This document shows, in pieces, positions 44,543-55,755 of a stretch of DNA of 64,000 bases. The stretch covers positions 5,746,501 to 5,810,500 of the forward strand of contig WPIO01000019.1 in assembly GCA_009760855.2 (NCBI GenBank). Reading direction: 5' to 3'. The stretch's first letter is position 1. The number at the start of each line of letters is the position of its first letter. The DNA is from Cristatella mucedo. Taxonomy: Eukaryota > Bryozoa > Phylactolaemata > Cristatellidae. A model generated the notes under the pieces. It was not told the origin of the DNA. It made no database searches and saw nothing but the letters and a program-made list of their open reading frames with translations. Position numbers and translations under genes: made by a program.

Positions 44543-46080
44543 CTCGCCAACGTCGACGGGACTGCGGCGCCAACGCGCGCGCCCACGTGCCCGGCTGGCA
44601 CGTGCTGTCTGGCGGAACCTATTTTAGACCCCCGGTCGCAGTCGGGCGTGTAGCTGCCATCGACGGGCGGCCGCGGAGTCCTCCCGGCAACCGCTGTAAG
44701 TGTACACCGCAAGCCTCGGCGTCGTCTATTGCAGACGACGTGGCTCCCCCTCCCTTCGTTGCGCGCCCGCCGGGGCGACCGTAGCACGCTGGTTCGGCAG
44801 CTGATCTGCAAGCGTCTGGGAATGCCGTCGGTGCGCCGCCCCTCGCGCATCGGCTTGCGCACCGCTTTGGCCGGTCCCCACGTTCGCCGGCGCCGCCGCT
44901 CTGGTCTGTCCGAGCGGAGGCGACGCAGCGTCTTCACTGGCGAGCGAGCGCTCCACCGTACGCGCCGCCGCTGCTGCAGCTGCCGTGCGCTGCAGCTGCT
45001 CGCTCTGCCGCCGCAGCGCCGCCGTAGCGCGCGCGGGGACCGACGGACCGAACGGCGGAGGCTTTTGCTTCAGCCGCCGCGGCGCTTCATTTCTACCCTG
45101 CGCAGCACGGTGCCGCGGCGGCTAGCGCGGCCGAGCGTGCAGCCGCCCGCACCGCCGCGAGCGTGCACGTCTCGTAACCAGAACGCCCCGGCGCCTTGTT
45201 TGCGATGGCGGCGGTCGCTCCTCGCGGCGGCGCGATCACGCCATCGGCGAGTGGGCCCGCGCGTGCACTCGCCAGCCTACCGGCCCGCCGCGGGGTTGGC
45301 GGGCGGGTGGTGGCGCCGTGGGAGGGAGGGGGTGCTGCGATGCCTACCCAACGTGCGGCGCTCGCGCCGGCGGCATACGAGCGGCGGTGTCGCTCTCTGG
45401 CGCCCGACCGAGCGAGGACTCGAGCCGCGTGCCGCTGCGGCAGTCGGGCCGCGTCGTCGGAAAAGCGACGGGTACGTCGCCTTAGTACGCGGCGGCGGCG
45501 TAATTGGACGCCAGCGCGCGCCGGGCCGCCTGCGCCGCGAGAGTCTCTTCTCGGGTGACTAGTTCTCGGGGTCTGTCGCTCCGACTTCCAAGTAGCAGTA
45601 GCTGGTCTGGTTGCAGTGAGGAGAGGGCGAGGGGGGAGGGGTAGGTAAGGAGGGAAAGGGAAGGCGAGACGCGGTTGGTTGCAGCTCGTAGCGTAGCGCC
45701 TCGCCACGATCCTCGGTGCCGTATGGAGGCTTCGAATGACTGCCGATCGTCGAGCGCGAATCGCTAGCCGGCCGGACTCGGGAGCCAGCGCAGCGCGGAG
45801 CTGCTGCTGCCGGCTCGCAGGACCTGCAGGTATCCCCGGTCGCGAGGGTGACCGAGCTGAGAGAGAGCGGGAGTCGCTGGCAGCTGCGCTGCACTTCCTG
45901 TTTTGATGCCGGTCCGGATGGGCTGGCTTCGAAGCACAAGACAAGACATGAGCGGACTGCAGCGCGTTCTTTTAGCCGGTCTGTCCTATGGGCCGCCGCC
46001 GCCGCCGGTCGCGGATGTAATTCCGTCTACGGTAAACGCGAGAGAGGCTGCGACGCGCGAGCGCGCTGCACGGCTTACGC

Positions 46081-46205
46081 GCACAGCACGTCGCGCGTGG
46101 GCGGCACGTCGCGCGCAGGCAGGACGTTGCGCGCGAGCAGGACGTTGCGCGCGAGCAGGACGTTGCGCGCGAGCAGGACGTCGCGCGCGCGTAGCACGTT
46201 GCTCG
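46081..46205. repeat. 18-bp GC-rich minisatellite
   Basis: The unit GTTGCGCGCGAGCAGGAC is repeated about four times exactly, with degenerate copies on both sides. Confidence 0.9.
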
Positions 46206-46330
46206 CGTGGCGGACGGAAGATAACGCGTCGACGAGTGCACGTGCGTAGACGTGCTTGGACGCGACGCTTGCATGACCGGCGGCCGTTTGCGCTTGGCAT
46301 CCGTTTTCGCATTCCGGTAGATTAGGGCAG

Positions 46331-47268
46331 TTTTACAATATACTTAGCGTAGAGTATTAATAAGAGCGTTGCTGATATAGCATAGTGGGATTCGGAGTTT
46401 TCTTCCCATCCATTCAGCAAATCTGACGGTAGCTGCGCCAGCGGAAGGCTTAGTGGTGGTACATCTAAACCGCCGGGGCTGCTGTTGTTGGAGTGAGGAC
46501 GTCAACCTCTTAGCCGTTCATCGTTTGTGCATTGCATTATCACCGGTTCTTATTCTGTGAACTCTCTCGTTTCACTGTCTTTTGCTGCTGCAAGTTTTTT
46601 AGTGATGTATTTATCTGTGGAACTTAAATCTTTATAAACTTTCTTAAGACCTTGGTAAAGAGAATCGAGTGTACCGGTGACTCTCTACACCACTAAGCGT
46701 GCGGTTGATTACAGATGGTCCTATAATCATAACATGAATTCATTCATGCATTTAATCTCTCTCTCCCCCCTCTCTCTCTCTCTCTTTCGCCTCTCTGTCT
46801 TTCACTACTTTGTCTTTCGCCGCTTTCTGCCTCGAACTCTCTCTATCTCTCATTGTTTCTCAGCATCTCTGCCTCTCTTGTCTGTCTTACTTCATCCCTC
46901 ATTGTCTCTTCACCTTTCTTGTCTTGATCTCTTTTCTTAACCGTGTAACTCTGCCCCGGTGTCTCGCTCCTGTCTGTCACTTCACTCTGTCTTTGCTGCT
47001 ATCTGCTTTTCTGTCTGTCCCAGTCTTTCTCTCTCTCTCTACGTCACGTCGTGTTCGGCCCGATCTTCGTCGAAGTGGCTTGCATAGTTCAGCCGTGATG
47101 TAGTCACAGCTTGCTGCAAAACATCTCTTTCGTAAGGGCTCAAACCTGTTCAAAGTGCCACTTGCTCATAAGCATTAGCCAGCTAACTAACACCGGTTCA
47201 GTCTCGTCCGGGTGCATGGGTTGGCTCATTAGCTAGTATTGTAATAAAAGAATGTTTGAAAGAAGCGA

Positions 47269-47270
<2 letters not shown>
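46331..47270. other. intergenic, pyrimidine-rich
   Basis: Pyrimidine-rich simple sequence at 46755-47040. No gene signal. Confidence 0.5.

Positions 47271-47302
<32 letters not shown>
47270..47302. repeat. (TC)n microsatellite
   Basis: A short CT run next to a LINE-B 3' end. Confidence 0.95.
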
Positions 47303-47304
<2 letters not shown>

Positions 47305-47334
47305 CCGGAGGCTCTGGAGATGTGCTTCGACTTC

Positions 47335-47720
47335 CTTTAAGGATGCTGTAAAGAAAGCATGACCAAATGATTAGTGGTAGCATTCGCTAGGGCATCAAGC
47401 ATAACATTGATGGACGTGACATGCACAGGGTCAACATATAGAAATGGTTAGTAGCAGCAGGCAGTGTCAGTATGCATTCATACACGTTAGACCAATCACA
47501 AGGACCCACTAAATGCTGTTAGAAACAGGTGCGTTTTAAGCCTCTTTTTAAATGTCGTCATGTCAGGGGATGTCGTGACGTCAGTAGGGAGTGAGTTCCA
47601 TGCTTTAGAAGCATATTAACTAAAGGCATAGTCTCCAAAGCTATTGAGGTCCGTATGAGGTAACGCTAAACGAGTCAGGGCACGAGTCAGGGCAGTAGGC
47701 GGTACGATTCTTGGCCTAAT
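47335..47720 (-). mobile_element. LINE-B 3' end
   Basis: Collinear with the copies at 43.3 and 35.8 kb: GCTGTAAAGAAAGCATGACC, GACCCACTAAATGCTG, GATGTCGTGACGTCAGTAGG. The terminal hairpin is missing. Confidence 0.75.
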
Positions 47721-47890
47721 GGGAGAGTTTCTGATAGGTCACGTTCGGCTGGACGTTCCAAGTAACGACAAGTAGGCAAGCGTTCTAAGTAGCAACACTA
47801 GCTTCACTGAACAGCGCACTAGAGTCTAGAAGATCGACATTAGCTGATACCCTCAGTGTGTGCTCTGTGTGTCAGGTTGCTCACTTTTAG

Positions 47891-47950
47891 TGTGTGTCCA
47901 CAGTCCATAGTGTGTGTCCACAGTCCATAGTGTGTGTCCACAGTCCATAG
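47891..47950. repeat. 20-bp tandem repeat, three perfect copies
   Basis: TGTGTGTCCACAGTCCATAG occurs at 47891, 47911 and 47931 without differences. Confidence 0.97.
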
Positions 47951-48044
47951 TGTTGCCCGACACTTGTTGCAAGAAAAACCCCAATCCCCACACAGAGTAT
48001 ATCCTCAACAGTGTCCTCTGCTGCCGACTGACTAGAGCAGCGGC

Positions 48045-48235
48045 CTTATAATAATAATACACTTGATAAAGTGCCCTCAGAGAACTCAATGTCTTACTAG
48101 GCGCTTTACATTTGCTGCAAAGGAAACACGACCGAATGGTTAGTGGTAGCATGCTCGATAAACAACAAGAACAGCATGGTTAGGGATGACATGCGCACAG
48201 GGTCAGCATGCACAGTGCGGTCAGTGGCACCAGGC
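48045..48235 (-). mobile_element. LINE-B 3' tail
   Basis: AATAATACACTTGATAAAGT, GAGAACTCAATGTCTTACTA, GGTTAGTGGTAGCATGCTCG: the terminal hairpin plus 3'UTR. Confidence 0.82.
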
Positions 48236-50190
48236 CTTCCCTCCTAGCAGTGGAAGGTGCTGCAATCGACAGCCACCGACAGCACACACCGTGTTTGCTT
48301 CTTCGTAGGACTGCTGCGCTCCTCCTTTACCCCACTCTCGTGGGTGGGAGGAAAATTTCCTACCCTGCTGAACAAGGTCTGAATACCACCCCTACACTCA
48401 CTCATCATCCATCGAGTCGACCTATCCATAGGAACTAGCCCGAGCCCAGGTCGACTTATTTCCTGGGTCTGCATAACAACAGTGGCATGTAAAAAGTGTG
48501 TGTGTGTGCGTGCGTGTGCGTGCGAGCGCGCAAACTCATTGTGTAAGTAATGGATAGTCCCCATTTCCACTTTCTCTTAGAAGAAGCTGTTAAAGGGATT
48601 CGACCCTGGTGAGTGGACCAATAGGATGCTAGTTCAAAAGGCTGTGCAATCTTGGTGGGTTAGTTAGCAAGATAGATATGACCCTGGTTTATTTATGCAA
48701 CACCATGTCCAGAAATAGGGTTTTAGATGCCACTACTGCTGCGCTGCACATTCAGAAAAGTTAAGGCGAGTCGTGCTTGGGTTGGGGTTGTTATCATCCT
48801 CCTCCGGGTAGGTACTTTTTATCCATCCCTATGGCTACGAAGGCCACGTGGATGTTACTCTGGAGAGTTTCTTTAGCGAACTCAAGGCAGCTTTCTGTAC
48901 ACGCACAATGCCAGCCAACAGACCTCGGCTTATGCAGCTCAGAGAAAATGAGAAGCGTAGCTGAGCGAGGGGGAGTGGCACGAAAGCAGCAGCTTAGGAT
49001 GGCTGGAAAGGATGTGCCCGAGTCGGTGGTTGGAAGAGGAGACGCCATGCAACACTTTTTTTGGAGGCGAGTTCTGCCGTCTAAGACCTCGCTGAGCAAA
49101 AGCTTCTCTCCCTATCAATCTTTTAAGTGAAAGACAACGAAGCAGCTCCTCTATTGCCCTGCTAGGATCCGGGTCGCCAAAGAAACGCCCTTGGGTCTAA
49201 AAAGGTCAAGAGGCTACTGTTGCTGGCTTGACTCAAGAAACTTGATTTAGATACTCAATAGAGCAACGGGATCCGGCGGCTCGGCATGGCGCCGCTGAGG
49301 CCGGGAATGACTAATGGTAACAAGTAGCCGGAGGTAGCATGCAGCACCTACAATAAAAGGACAAGTCGATCTGGTTTTGCCAGCTGAGCTGAGCAGACTC
49401 CCAAGACTGCTATCAGCTGTTATCAGCAGCAAAGACAGCTCGGAGGTGACTTTGGCAACTGAGCCTTTGATAGACCTATGGCAAGCGTTAGAGATGCAGC
49501 ATGCGAAGCCTGGTTCATCAGGCACAGCTGCTCTGTGTGTGTGTGTGTGTGTGTGTTTGTGTGCGTGCGTGCGTGCATGTGTGCAGATGCATTTACTCCG
49601 GCCGTCAATACGTGGCTCAATGAAGCCACTTTCCTGTTGCTTTCTATCAAAGTGATTAAGAGCCGTGGGTGATTTAAGTGGGTGTGCTGCTAGCTACTCA
49701 TAGAGGTCACCCATCTTATTGTTACAGTCTGATAGATATTCACTGTCTACTAAGATTTGCATCTGCCACGTTTGGATTGTGGCCAGGACCTACGATGGCT
49801 GCTGTTATGGATGACAGGCATTGTGACGAATAAATGATGCATGCCGAGGTGTGGCCTGGTGGTTGGCATTTATTGAACAACAATGATGGGATCTCCATCT
49901 CAAGGACTGGTCAGGCAAACGTGGCTGTATGAGGTGGTGAGGACCCCTGCATATCTCACCTTTTGGTATCTGAGGATTGGAACATGTGTGAAGCACATGT
50001 TTCGAAGAAGCAAACGTTTTGTCATCTAAATTCGGTGAAGGCTTCAACATGCAAACACGTGGTGACAACTTCCAATAGCCTGCCAAGGCAGCATTTGCTG
50101 GTTTGACTTGCTATCGTTAAAAGTAACACCGAGTGGAGCATATTATTGAGGCCGTATAATAATTGCCTAAATCGTGTTTATAAATAACTA
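48236..50190. other. intergenic with GT tract
   Basis: Holds a (GT)n run at 49533-49578 and a short one at 48496-48530. No gene or repeat family is recognised. Open frames of 92-117 codons (48777-49130 and 48794-49099) overlap on opposite strands without similarity. Confidence 0.5.
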
Positions 50191-50430
50191 TAAAAGAATA
50201 GTTTTCTTTTGTAGGTGCCCTGAAAGAACCAAATCTCTAGCTTAGCTAGGCCCTTTACAACTCGTGCAAGAGAATCTATAATCAAGGGTTAGTGACATAC
50301 ACGGTATCAAGCATGCAGCAAACAAATACTATGCACAGGTGGGCATTTTTAAGCAATATTGATCTTATTCGCAAGTCTACCGATTAGTATGACCTATGGC
50401 TGATTATATGCACTGAATCATGCACAGGTA
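50190..50430 (-). mobile_element. diverged LINE-B 3' tail
   Basis: GTGCCCTGAAAGAACCAAAT, TAGGCCCTTTACAACTCGTG, GTATCAAGCATGCAGCAAAC: decayed reverse complement of the LINE-B tail. Confidence 0.6.
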
Positions 50431-50569
50431 AGCACAGAAACCAAATGGAAACAGACAAGTACAATTTATGACTCGCTGGCCTTGCCCCTACATAAAATTT
50501 TGCGTTTCTTGTTCTCATATCCCTAATGGTTCACCTGTGCTGTAGACCCTGGTTCTGCTCATCCTGTCA

Positions 50570-50775
50570 CGGCTCATCTCCCCTAGCCCTGACCCTAGCC
50601 CTGCTCCTGACCTCCACCCTGACCTCTGGCCCCGGACCTCTGACCCTTACATCTGGTCCCGACCCTGACCTCTGGCCCTGCCCCGGACCTCTGGCTCTGC
50701 CCCCCCCCCCCCCGACCTCTGGCTCTGCCCCCCCCGACCTCTGGCCTTTCCTCCGACCTCTGGCTTTTCCCCTGA
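50570..50775. repeat. CCCTGACCTCTGG-type minisatellite
   Basis: Degenerate tandem copies of CC(T/G)GACCTCTGGC with spacing of about 15-25 bp, including a C14 run at 50701-50713. Confidence 0.85.
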
Positions 50776-51644
50776 TTTCTGGCAACTTCTGTAGGCCTTA
50801 ACTAGTTTGGCACGATGAGTAGCAAAGGTGCAGCATTTTACTGGAGGATATCTTCGGCTGCAAAGCTTCAAACAAATGGACGCCCAAGTCAAGAAAATTA
50901 CGGCTTTGCACATCGCATGCACCAAAAGATCTATCCTGACATTGAACACTTGCGAGAGACGAGCAGCAAAAAGGACCATGAGCAGCGCTGCCAGTCCGGT
51001 GCTCAGGGTGCCCAGGCCTATTCCGCCCACGCCCGAACGTGCACAGCACAGTGCGCTAGCCTTGCCGAGGCACTGGTTGGTTTGAGCGTCATCTTGTGCA
51101 GCTGTGTGACACTTCTAACCAGGCAGCGGTGTCTTGAGTAAGGTCAATCTCTCATCTCGGCCCTGCATCCAAGAAGCATGGTTGTCCGAGAACCGTGTCC
51201 CACGGGTGTTACAGCGAAGAGCATCGTAGAGGCAGGAGATGGTGCTTAAGCAGCCACGCGGGGCTGGTAATTTCGGCTGCATTCTATCGTGCAGTGCCCT
51301 CCCAACTAGAACCGGTTCGACTAGCCCATTTTCAGCTCGAGTTGACTTAGTGCTTCAACCTTAGGCATGCAGAGGTACTCGATCGGTTCGGGGCTCGTGG
51401 TGGTGGTGGTGGTGGTTGGTGGCTAGGGTAGGCTTGGCAGATGGGCGATTGGTCTTGGTTGCTCCCGGCTCAAGATCGACTCTGACCCGGTTGAGCCTCG
51501 AATTTGGCTAATCAAGCTTGACGTCGGCCTCGCCTGAAGTCGGTCACTACTATGCTCTGGATTGAGCTAGCAAGCCGGCTAGCCGGCAGCAGACTACCCA
51601 GGCTGGTATGGGCTAAAGCAATATCTCGAATTTCTTCTGCGCCT

Positions 51645-51826
51645 TTGCTTTGTCGTGCAAGCTGCTGCCTGGCAGCTCGTGAAGAGTGACCGTAACGTTT
51701 CGAGGCAGCTCGCAAGTGCATTATCATTAAAATCAGCATGGTGGTCAGGGTCCTCCAGCGAGCTGCCTCGAAACGTTGCGGTCACTCCTCACGAGCTGCC
51801 AGGCAGCAGCTTGCACGACAAAGCAA
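51645..51826. repeat. long near-perfect hairpin, 69-nt arms
   Basis: 51645-51713 is the reverse complement of 51758-51826 with two mismatches, separated by a 44-nt loop. Arms include TTGCTTTGTCGTGCAAGCTG and GAGGCAGCTCGC. No terminal duplications or transposon ends are evident, and no known miRNA is recognised. Confidence 0.93.
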
Positions 51827-52464
51827 GCCAGTCGCAGGGGGCCGCAGCCGCCGCTGCAAGCCTCAAAGCCTCACTCCGGCTGTCTACCGGCTGGCGTGGT
51901 ACGCTGCCTGCATGTACCTGCACAAGGACCGATTGCTTTGGTCGTCTAGGCGGGCCATTGAGTTTGAGCGCTTACCTTTTGGCTTGGCCCTTCACAGCTG
52001 CCAGAGTCGAGGACAATGCGCTTTGTTGCTGTGCACAGCAGCAGCAGCCAGGCCAACGAGGCGTGCTCTGGCCTGGCCTACTTCCTTGTTGCTCAGTACC
52101 GCCATGCAGTTCAGTGCTATCGGCATCGCTGACACCGGTGTCGTTGCCTACCTCTCCCCTCACCATCTCGTCCCTCTGTGCACCAGGCTGCCATGTCGGT
52201 TGCATAGGTGAGTAATCATCCAGCAGTCTGTGCTGTGGTTGCTGAGTGGCAGCTAAAGACAGTGTTGGATAGGCCGCAGACCCGCTGCCGACTTATGTCC
52301 GGGCATCCCCTGACTTGGAATTAAAAAACGGCACTGAAATCACCACCGAATTCACATGTTCTCTCACTCAGCCTTTACTCTCTGTCCTGTGTACTGTCCT
52401 TTATCAGCTTAGGTGTACTGCAATTATGCATGTCTGCTGGGTGTCAACCCAGCGATGAAGCACT
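51827..52464. other. intergenic, nothing recognised
   Basis: Open frames here start within the hairpin and have no similarity that I recognise. Confidence 0.5.
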
Positions 52465-52605
52465 CGCAGTCCACGACTACTGGTCGTCGATTCGAGAACT
52501 GCAGCCAGGAAATCCTTTATTGCACGCTGCAAGTGGCTTTGAAAGTCAGCCAAAGCATTTCTGTCGCTTTCCAGATAAGGCTGCTAAAAAAGGCAGCCGA
52601 TCTTG
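52465..52605 (+). mobile_element. diverged SINE1 copy
   Basis: GGTCGTCGATTCGAGAACTG, AAATCCTTTATTGCACGCTG, CAAGTGGCTTTGAAAGTC and TTCTGTCGCTTTCCAGATAA follow the SINE1 order. Confidence 0.65.
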
Positions 52606-53218
52606 CCTTTTTTGTTTTTATTCTTTTATGTCATCGTTGCAGATGCTTTGTAAGCTGTAGGCTTTTATTCTAGCCTGTGCGAAGAATACAGTGTGAGCAT
52701 TCAGTTCTCGTGGGGCACAGTTCAAAGGCATTCTCTTTTTTGTTTTGCACACAGCCACTCACGACAAGCGCTAGGTCAAAGGTGTCCCAAAGATGTATTG
52801 TAGCCGCAGACACAACTAATGCAATCAAACTGTTCGATATCGGTAATCTGAGCACTCAAAAAGGAGTTCTATGGTCTGACTGGCATGATCGCGCTCGCTG
52901 AACTTTCACAATCGTTTACAATCTGCCTGAGAAGGCTGCCTTAATTTTATGGAGTACTTTTGCTAGACTGCTTTTCCCCTCAGTGGTGTATTGAGTGAAC
53001 GAAGTGGATCCCTTTGTTGACGACTCGCTAAAGCGGCTGGCTTGGGATTGGGCTTCGCGTGGATGGATCTTGCTGTGCACGGAGGCGCCGAGGCGACTAA
53101 CCTGTCACACTCGGCACCCAACTTCGTTTTTAATTTGCAGTTCACCTGTGCTGCTAGTGATCACCTGCTGCCAGCCGTGCCATTCTTGGGAAGCTTCTGA
53201 AGAAGCCACGTGATTGTG

Positions 53219-54370
53219 ATGTCAGTGGACAGCATGCCATCCGTGCCCAACGAAGCGTTCGGCGTCTTCCTGAGCAGTTCGCCGCCAGCCGTCAATGCTT
53301 TGGCTAGCTACTGTGTCCTCTGGGAAGGTGCTGGCTTGCGGCTGCCGCAGGCCAGGAGAGCTGGCCGAGGGCACATCGTTTCCAGACATGTCCCGAGTCC
53401 TGCGACCACTTCAGCAACATCGCGACAGGAAAGCAGCCGAGAGAATGACGTCAATGTGCCCAGCTACGTTAGTGCCACAGCGACCTATGACCTCAACCAG
53501 CCTGACTGGAGTAAACATTTGCTAATCGAGAGGTCGTCCCCGATCCGGCTTCCGTGTGCAACCAAGCCAAAGAAGAGGGTGACCTTTGCAGACAACCTCG
53601 GCTTTGACCTCGAAGATGTCAAGGTCATTTGCGAAGAACCGAACAGTCCTCCACCCGAGCTTTGCATGCCTGCCGGGAGCAGCGTTTCCACGTCCTCCAC
53701 GGTCGAACCGGCAGCCGATGCTTCCGCCGTGCAGAAGCCGGTCGAAACATTTCGGCAACCGTCCTTTCGCGTTGACTTCCCGCAGCCGGTGTCAAACTAT
53801 GCCGAGTTCAAGGCGAGGCTGCTCGCTCGCTGCATCGCCGTTGAGAACGTGAACGTGGAGTCTATGCCGGCTGCTGCTGCACGTGTAGTCGTCACCGTAA
53901 AGGTGAAGAACCTGGCGTTCGAAAAGCGCGTTTTCTTGAGAGCCACCCGCAACGGCTGGAAAAGCCACAGGGACTTCGATGCCACGTTTCTCGGCTGCAA
54001 TCCGGGCTGCGGCGACGCAGGAGGCCTGCAGTCGCAGCCGACTGAGTGCGCTTACGACACGTTTGTGATGAAGGCCGACTTGGCCGGTGCACTCCATGCT
54101 TCGGGCTTCCTCTCACCGATCGAGTTCGCCGTGTGCTACCAGGCCAGTGGCGGCCATGAGTGCTGGGATAACAATGGCGGCTCGAACTACAGGCTGGTGG
54201 CAAACTTCAGTGGTGGCGTGCCGGATGCAGCCTCAGGTGGTGGCTGCGGCAGCAGTCTTTTGCAGCGGCTGCAGCAGGCCACCGAACCTACCGAGCTTTC
54301 GAGCGACAGGTGGACCGCCTATGCCGCCTGGCGCAGTGGCCGCAGCAGTGGAGACATACCGTATTGGTAG
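53219..54370 (+). CDS. PPP1R3: glycogen-targeting PP1 regulatory subunit (PPP1R3 family)
   Basis: This encodes a 383-residue protein that would bring protein phosphatase 1 to glycogen particles, favouring glycogen synthase activation. It shows the PP1-docking RVxF motif as KKRVTFAD (RVTF at residues 120-123) and a CBM21 carbohydrate-binding domain at about 178-330. Within CBM21 are VKVKNLAFEKRVFLR, NGWKSHRDF, EFAVCY and the glycogen-binding WDNNGGSNYR (316-325). The order and spacing match vertebrate PPP1R3B/C/D; length is slightly greater. The start is the first ATG after an in-frame TGA at 53198-53200. An acceptor-like GATGTCAG at 53218-53225 could instead mark a 5' splice junction. The whole protein lies in one exon, as in PPP1R3B-D. 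CBM21 carries an extra Cys-containing loop. Which paralogue it matches cannot be told. Confidence 0.93.
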   Translation: MSVDSMPSVPNEAFGVFLSSSPPAVNALASYCVLWEGAGLRLPQARRAGRGHIVSRHVPSPATTSATSRQESSRENDVNVPSYVSATATYDLNQPDWSKHLLIERSSPIRLPCATKPKKRVTFADNLGFDLEDVKVICEEPNSPPPELCMPAGSSVSTSSTVEPAADASAVQKPVETFRQPSFRVDFPQPVSNYAEFKARLLARCIAVENVNVESMPAAAARVVVTVKVKNLAFEKRVFLRATRNGWKSHRDFDATFLGCNPGCGDAGGLQSQPTECAYDTFVMKADLAGALHASGFLSPIEFAVCYQASGGHECWDNNGGSNYRLVANFSGGVPDAASGGGCGSSLLQRLQQATEPTELSSDRWTAYAAWRSGRSSGDIPYW

Positions 54371-55132
54371 CTTGTGCGTTGCACAAGGCCTGCACGAGTG
54401 ATGAGGCTGAGGTGAGGCGAAGACCACAGCTGGTAGTGACTGCAAAGCAGCATCGCGACTGCAGTGTGCCCACGTGCTTCCGGTATGCCACCGGCAAGCA
54501 CTTCACCGAGTAGTTTCCCTACTGTGAAATGTGCTGGCTTTCCAAAGACACCACGATCTCTGATCGTAGTTTCATCTCATTGAAAGTGACTAGACTGCGT
54601 GGCTGGACTGACTCGAAGATACATCTCTCCTCCTCACCCCCCCCCCCCCCCGACACTCATGTGTGCCCTCTCCCCTGCCATGCCCCATGTCAGCAGAGCA
54701 TGTGTACCCCTTCTCCCTACTGTGTACAGTTGACTTGCAGCTGCTTGGCTGTGCATCGCATGGCACGCGCATAAGGCGATGACATGCCGTGCGAGGCTGT
54801 GTAGGCTACTGCAGTGCGCTGTATGTCGATTGCTGCAGCTTACTGCCGATCTCTCACCGGTGAGTAGAATTGTAAGTACGTTATTATTATTATTAGAACG
54901 AAATTACAAGACCTGCCGACCCATCCCTGTTCTCTGGACAGCAGAGCTCCAGGGTTTACTTAGAACCAGCGGATTACTTCTTTCCACTCCACGTGTGATC
55001 GCGTATGTGTGCGAGCGAGTGCTCATGCGTGTTTATGTGTGTGCATGCGCGAGCGTGTGTGTTATGCGCGTGCGTGCGTGTGTGTATGCTCTATAGTACG
55101 GTATATATGACAATTGTTTTGCTGGTGATCGA
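54371..55132. other. PPP1R3 3' flank
   Basis: Contains a C-rich tract (54640-54651), a short (ATT)n (54882-54894) and GT-rich simple sequence (55003-55086). No clear polyadenylation signal is seen close to the stop. Confidence 0.5.
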
Positions 55133-55139
55133 AACAAAA

Positions 55140-55175
<36 letters not shown>

Positions 55176-55182
55176 TTTTGTT
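55133..55182. repeat. perfect 50-bp palindrome around (TA)n
   Basis: AACAAAAAACT, then (AT)n, then AGTTTTTTGTT: perfectly self-complementary over its full length. Confidence 0.97.
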
Positions 55183-55599
55183 ACACACTGCAAACTTAAG
55201 TTGCCTGCTGCACGGTTCGATATCTTGGCTGGGATCAGTCGTTGATGAGCTGGACTTGGGTGTCCGACTTGAATCAGCAATATCAGTCGGCTGTGTTGGC
55301 AGTAACTGCAGCAGACAACACCTGTTTAACTGGTATGTAACGAGCAGCCTAGATGGAATGTGCACACTTTTGACAAGGTGTTTGACAGGTGCATTTGGAA
55401 GTGTCCTAGCTGCTGCCAATGCCCGATGCAAGTGCTTGCATTTATGTATCAAACCAAGCAAGTAAATTACAGTTGCAATTTTAGCTTGTACCGTCCTTCC
55501 CTGGGCACCACTGACGTAGCACGTAGCACTGCCGTGGCTTATTTTGGTCCTCTCCCCACGAGAGATTTCAGGGCATGCGGTAGATGTCTAATTAATGCT

Positions 55600-55755
55600 A
55601 CTCATTCTAAAACACCTAACCAAGTTATCTATGTTGTTTATCAAGCATGATATTACTCACCATTCAATCGTGTTTCCCTTTGCAGCAAATCTAAAGCGCC
55701 TAGAAAGAGATCGAGTTCTCCGAGGGCGTTTTATCAAGTGCATTATTATTATTAG
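55600..55755 (+). mobile_element. LINE-B 3' tail
   Basis: TGTTTATCAAGCATGATATT, AAAGCGCCTAGAAAGAGATC, GGGCGTTTTATCAAGTGCAT and four ATT units. Same orientation and layout as 2295-2481. A SINE1 abuts its 3' end. Confidence 0.85.

Larger units (their letters stand above)
44000..46330. promoter_or_regulatory. CpG-island-like GC-rich block
   Basis: About 2.3 kb, extremely GC- and CpG-rich in a region otherwise of ordinary composition. It contains (CGG)n tracts (44282-44348, 44512-44542) and an 18-bp minisatellite (46081-46205). All six frames stay open for 100-280 codons, with Arg/Ala/Pro-rich translations and no recognisable domain, so I do not call a protein. It may be a promoter with untranslated first exon(s). 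The next gene rightwards is PPP1R3, 7 kb away, but direction and partner cannot be read from the sequence. Confidence 0.45.

Noticed and set aside
44729-45562. 277-codon + frame in the CpG-rich block
   Set aside because: Arg-rich translation of CpG-rich DNA, with equally long frames on the other strand and no homology.
45093-45944. 283-codon - frame in the CpG-rich block
   Set aside because: Same reason: Ala/Arg/Pro-rich, no motif, overlaps other long frames.
51655-52215. 186- and 157-codon + frames near 51.7-52.2 kb
   Set aside because: They run through the hairpin arms. No similarity or codon signal.
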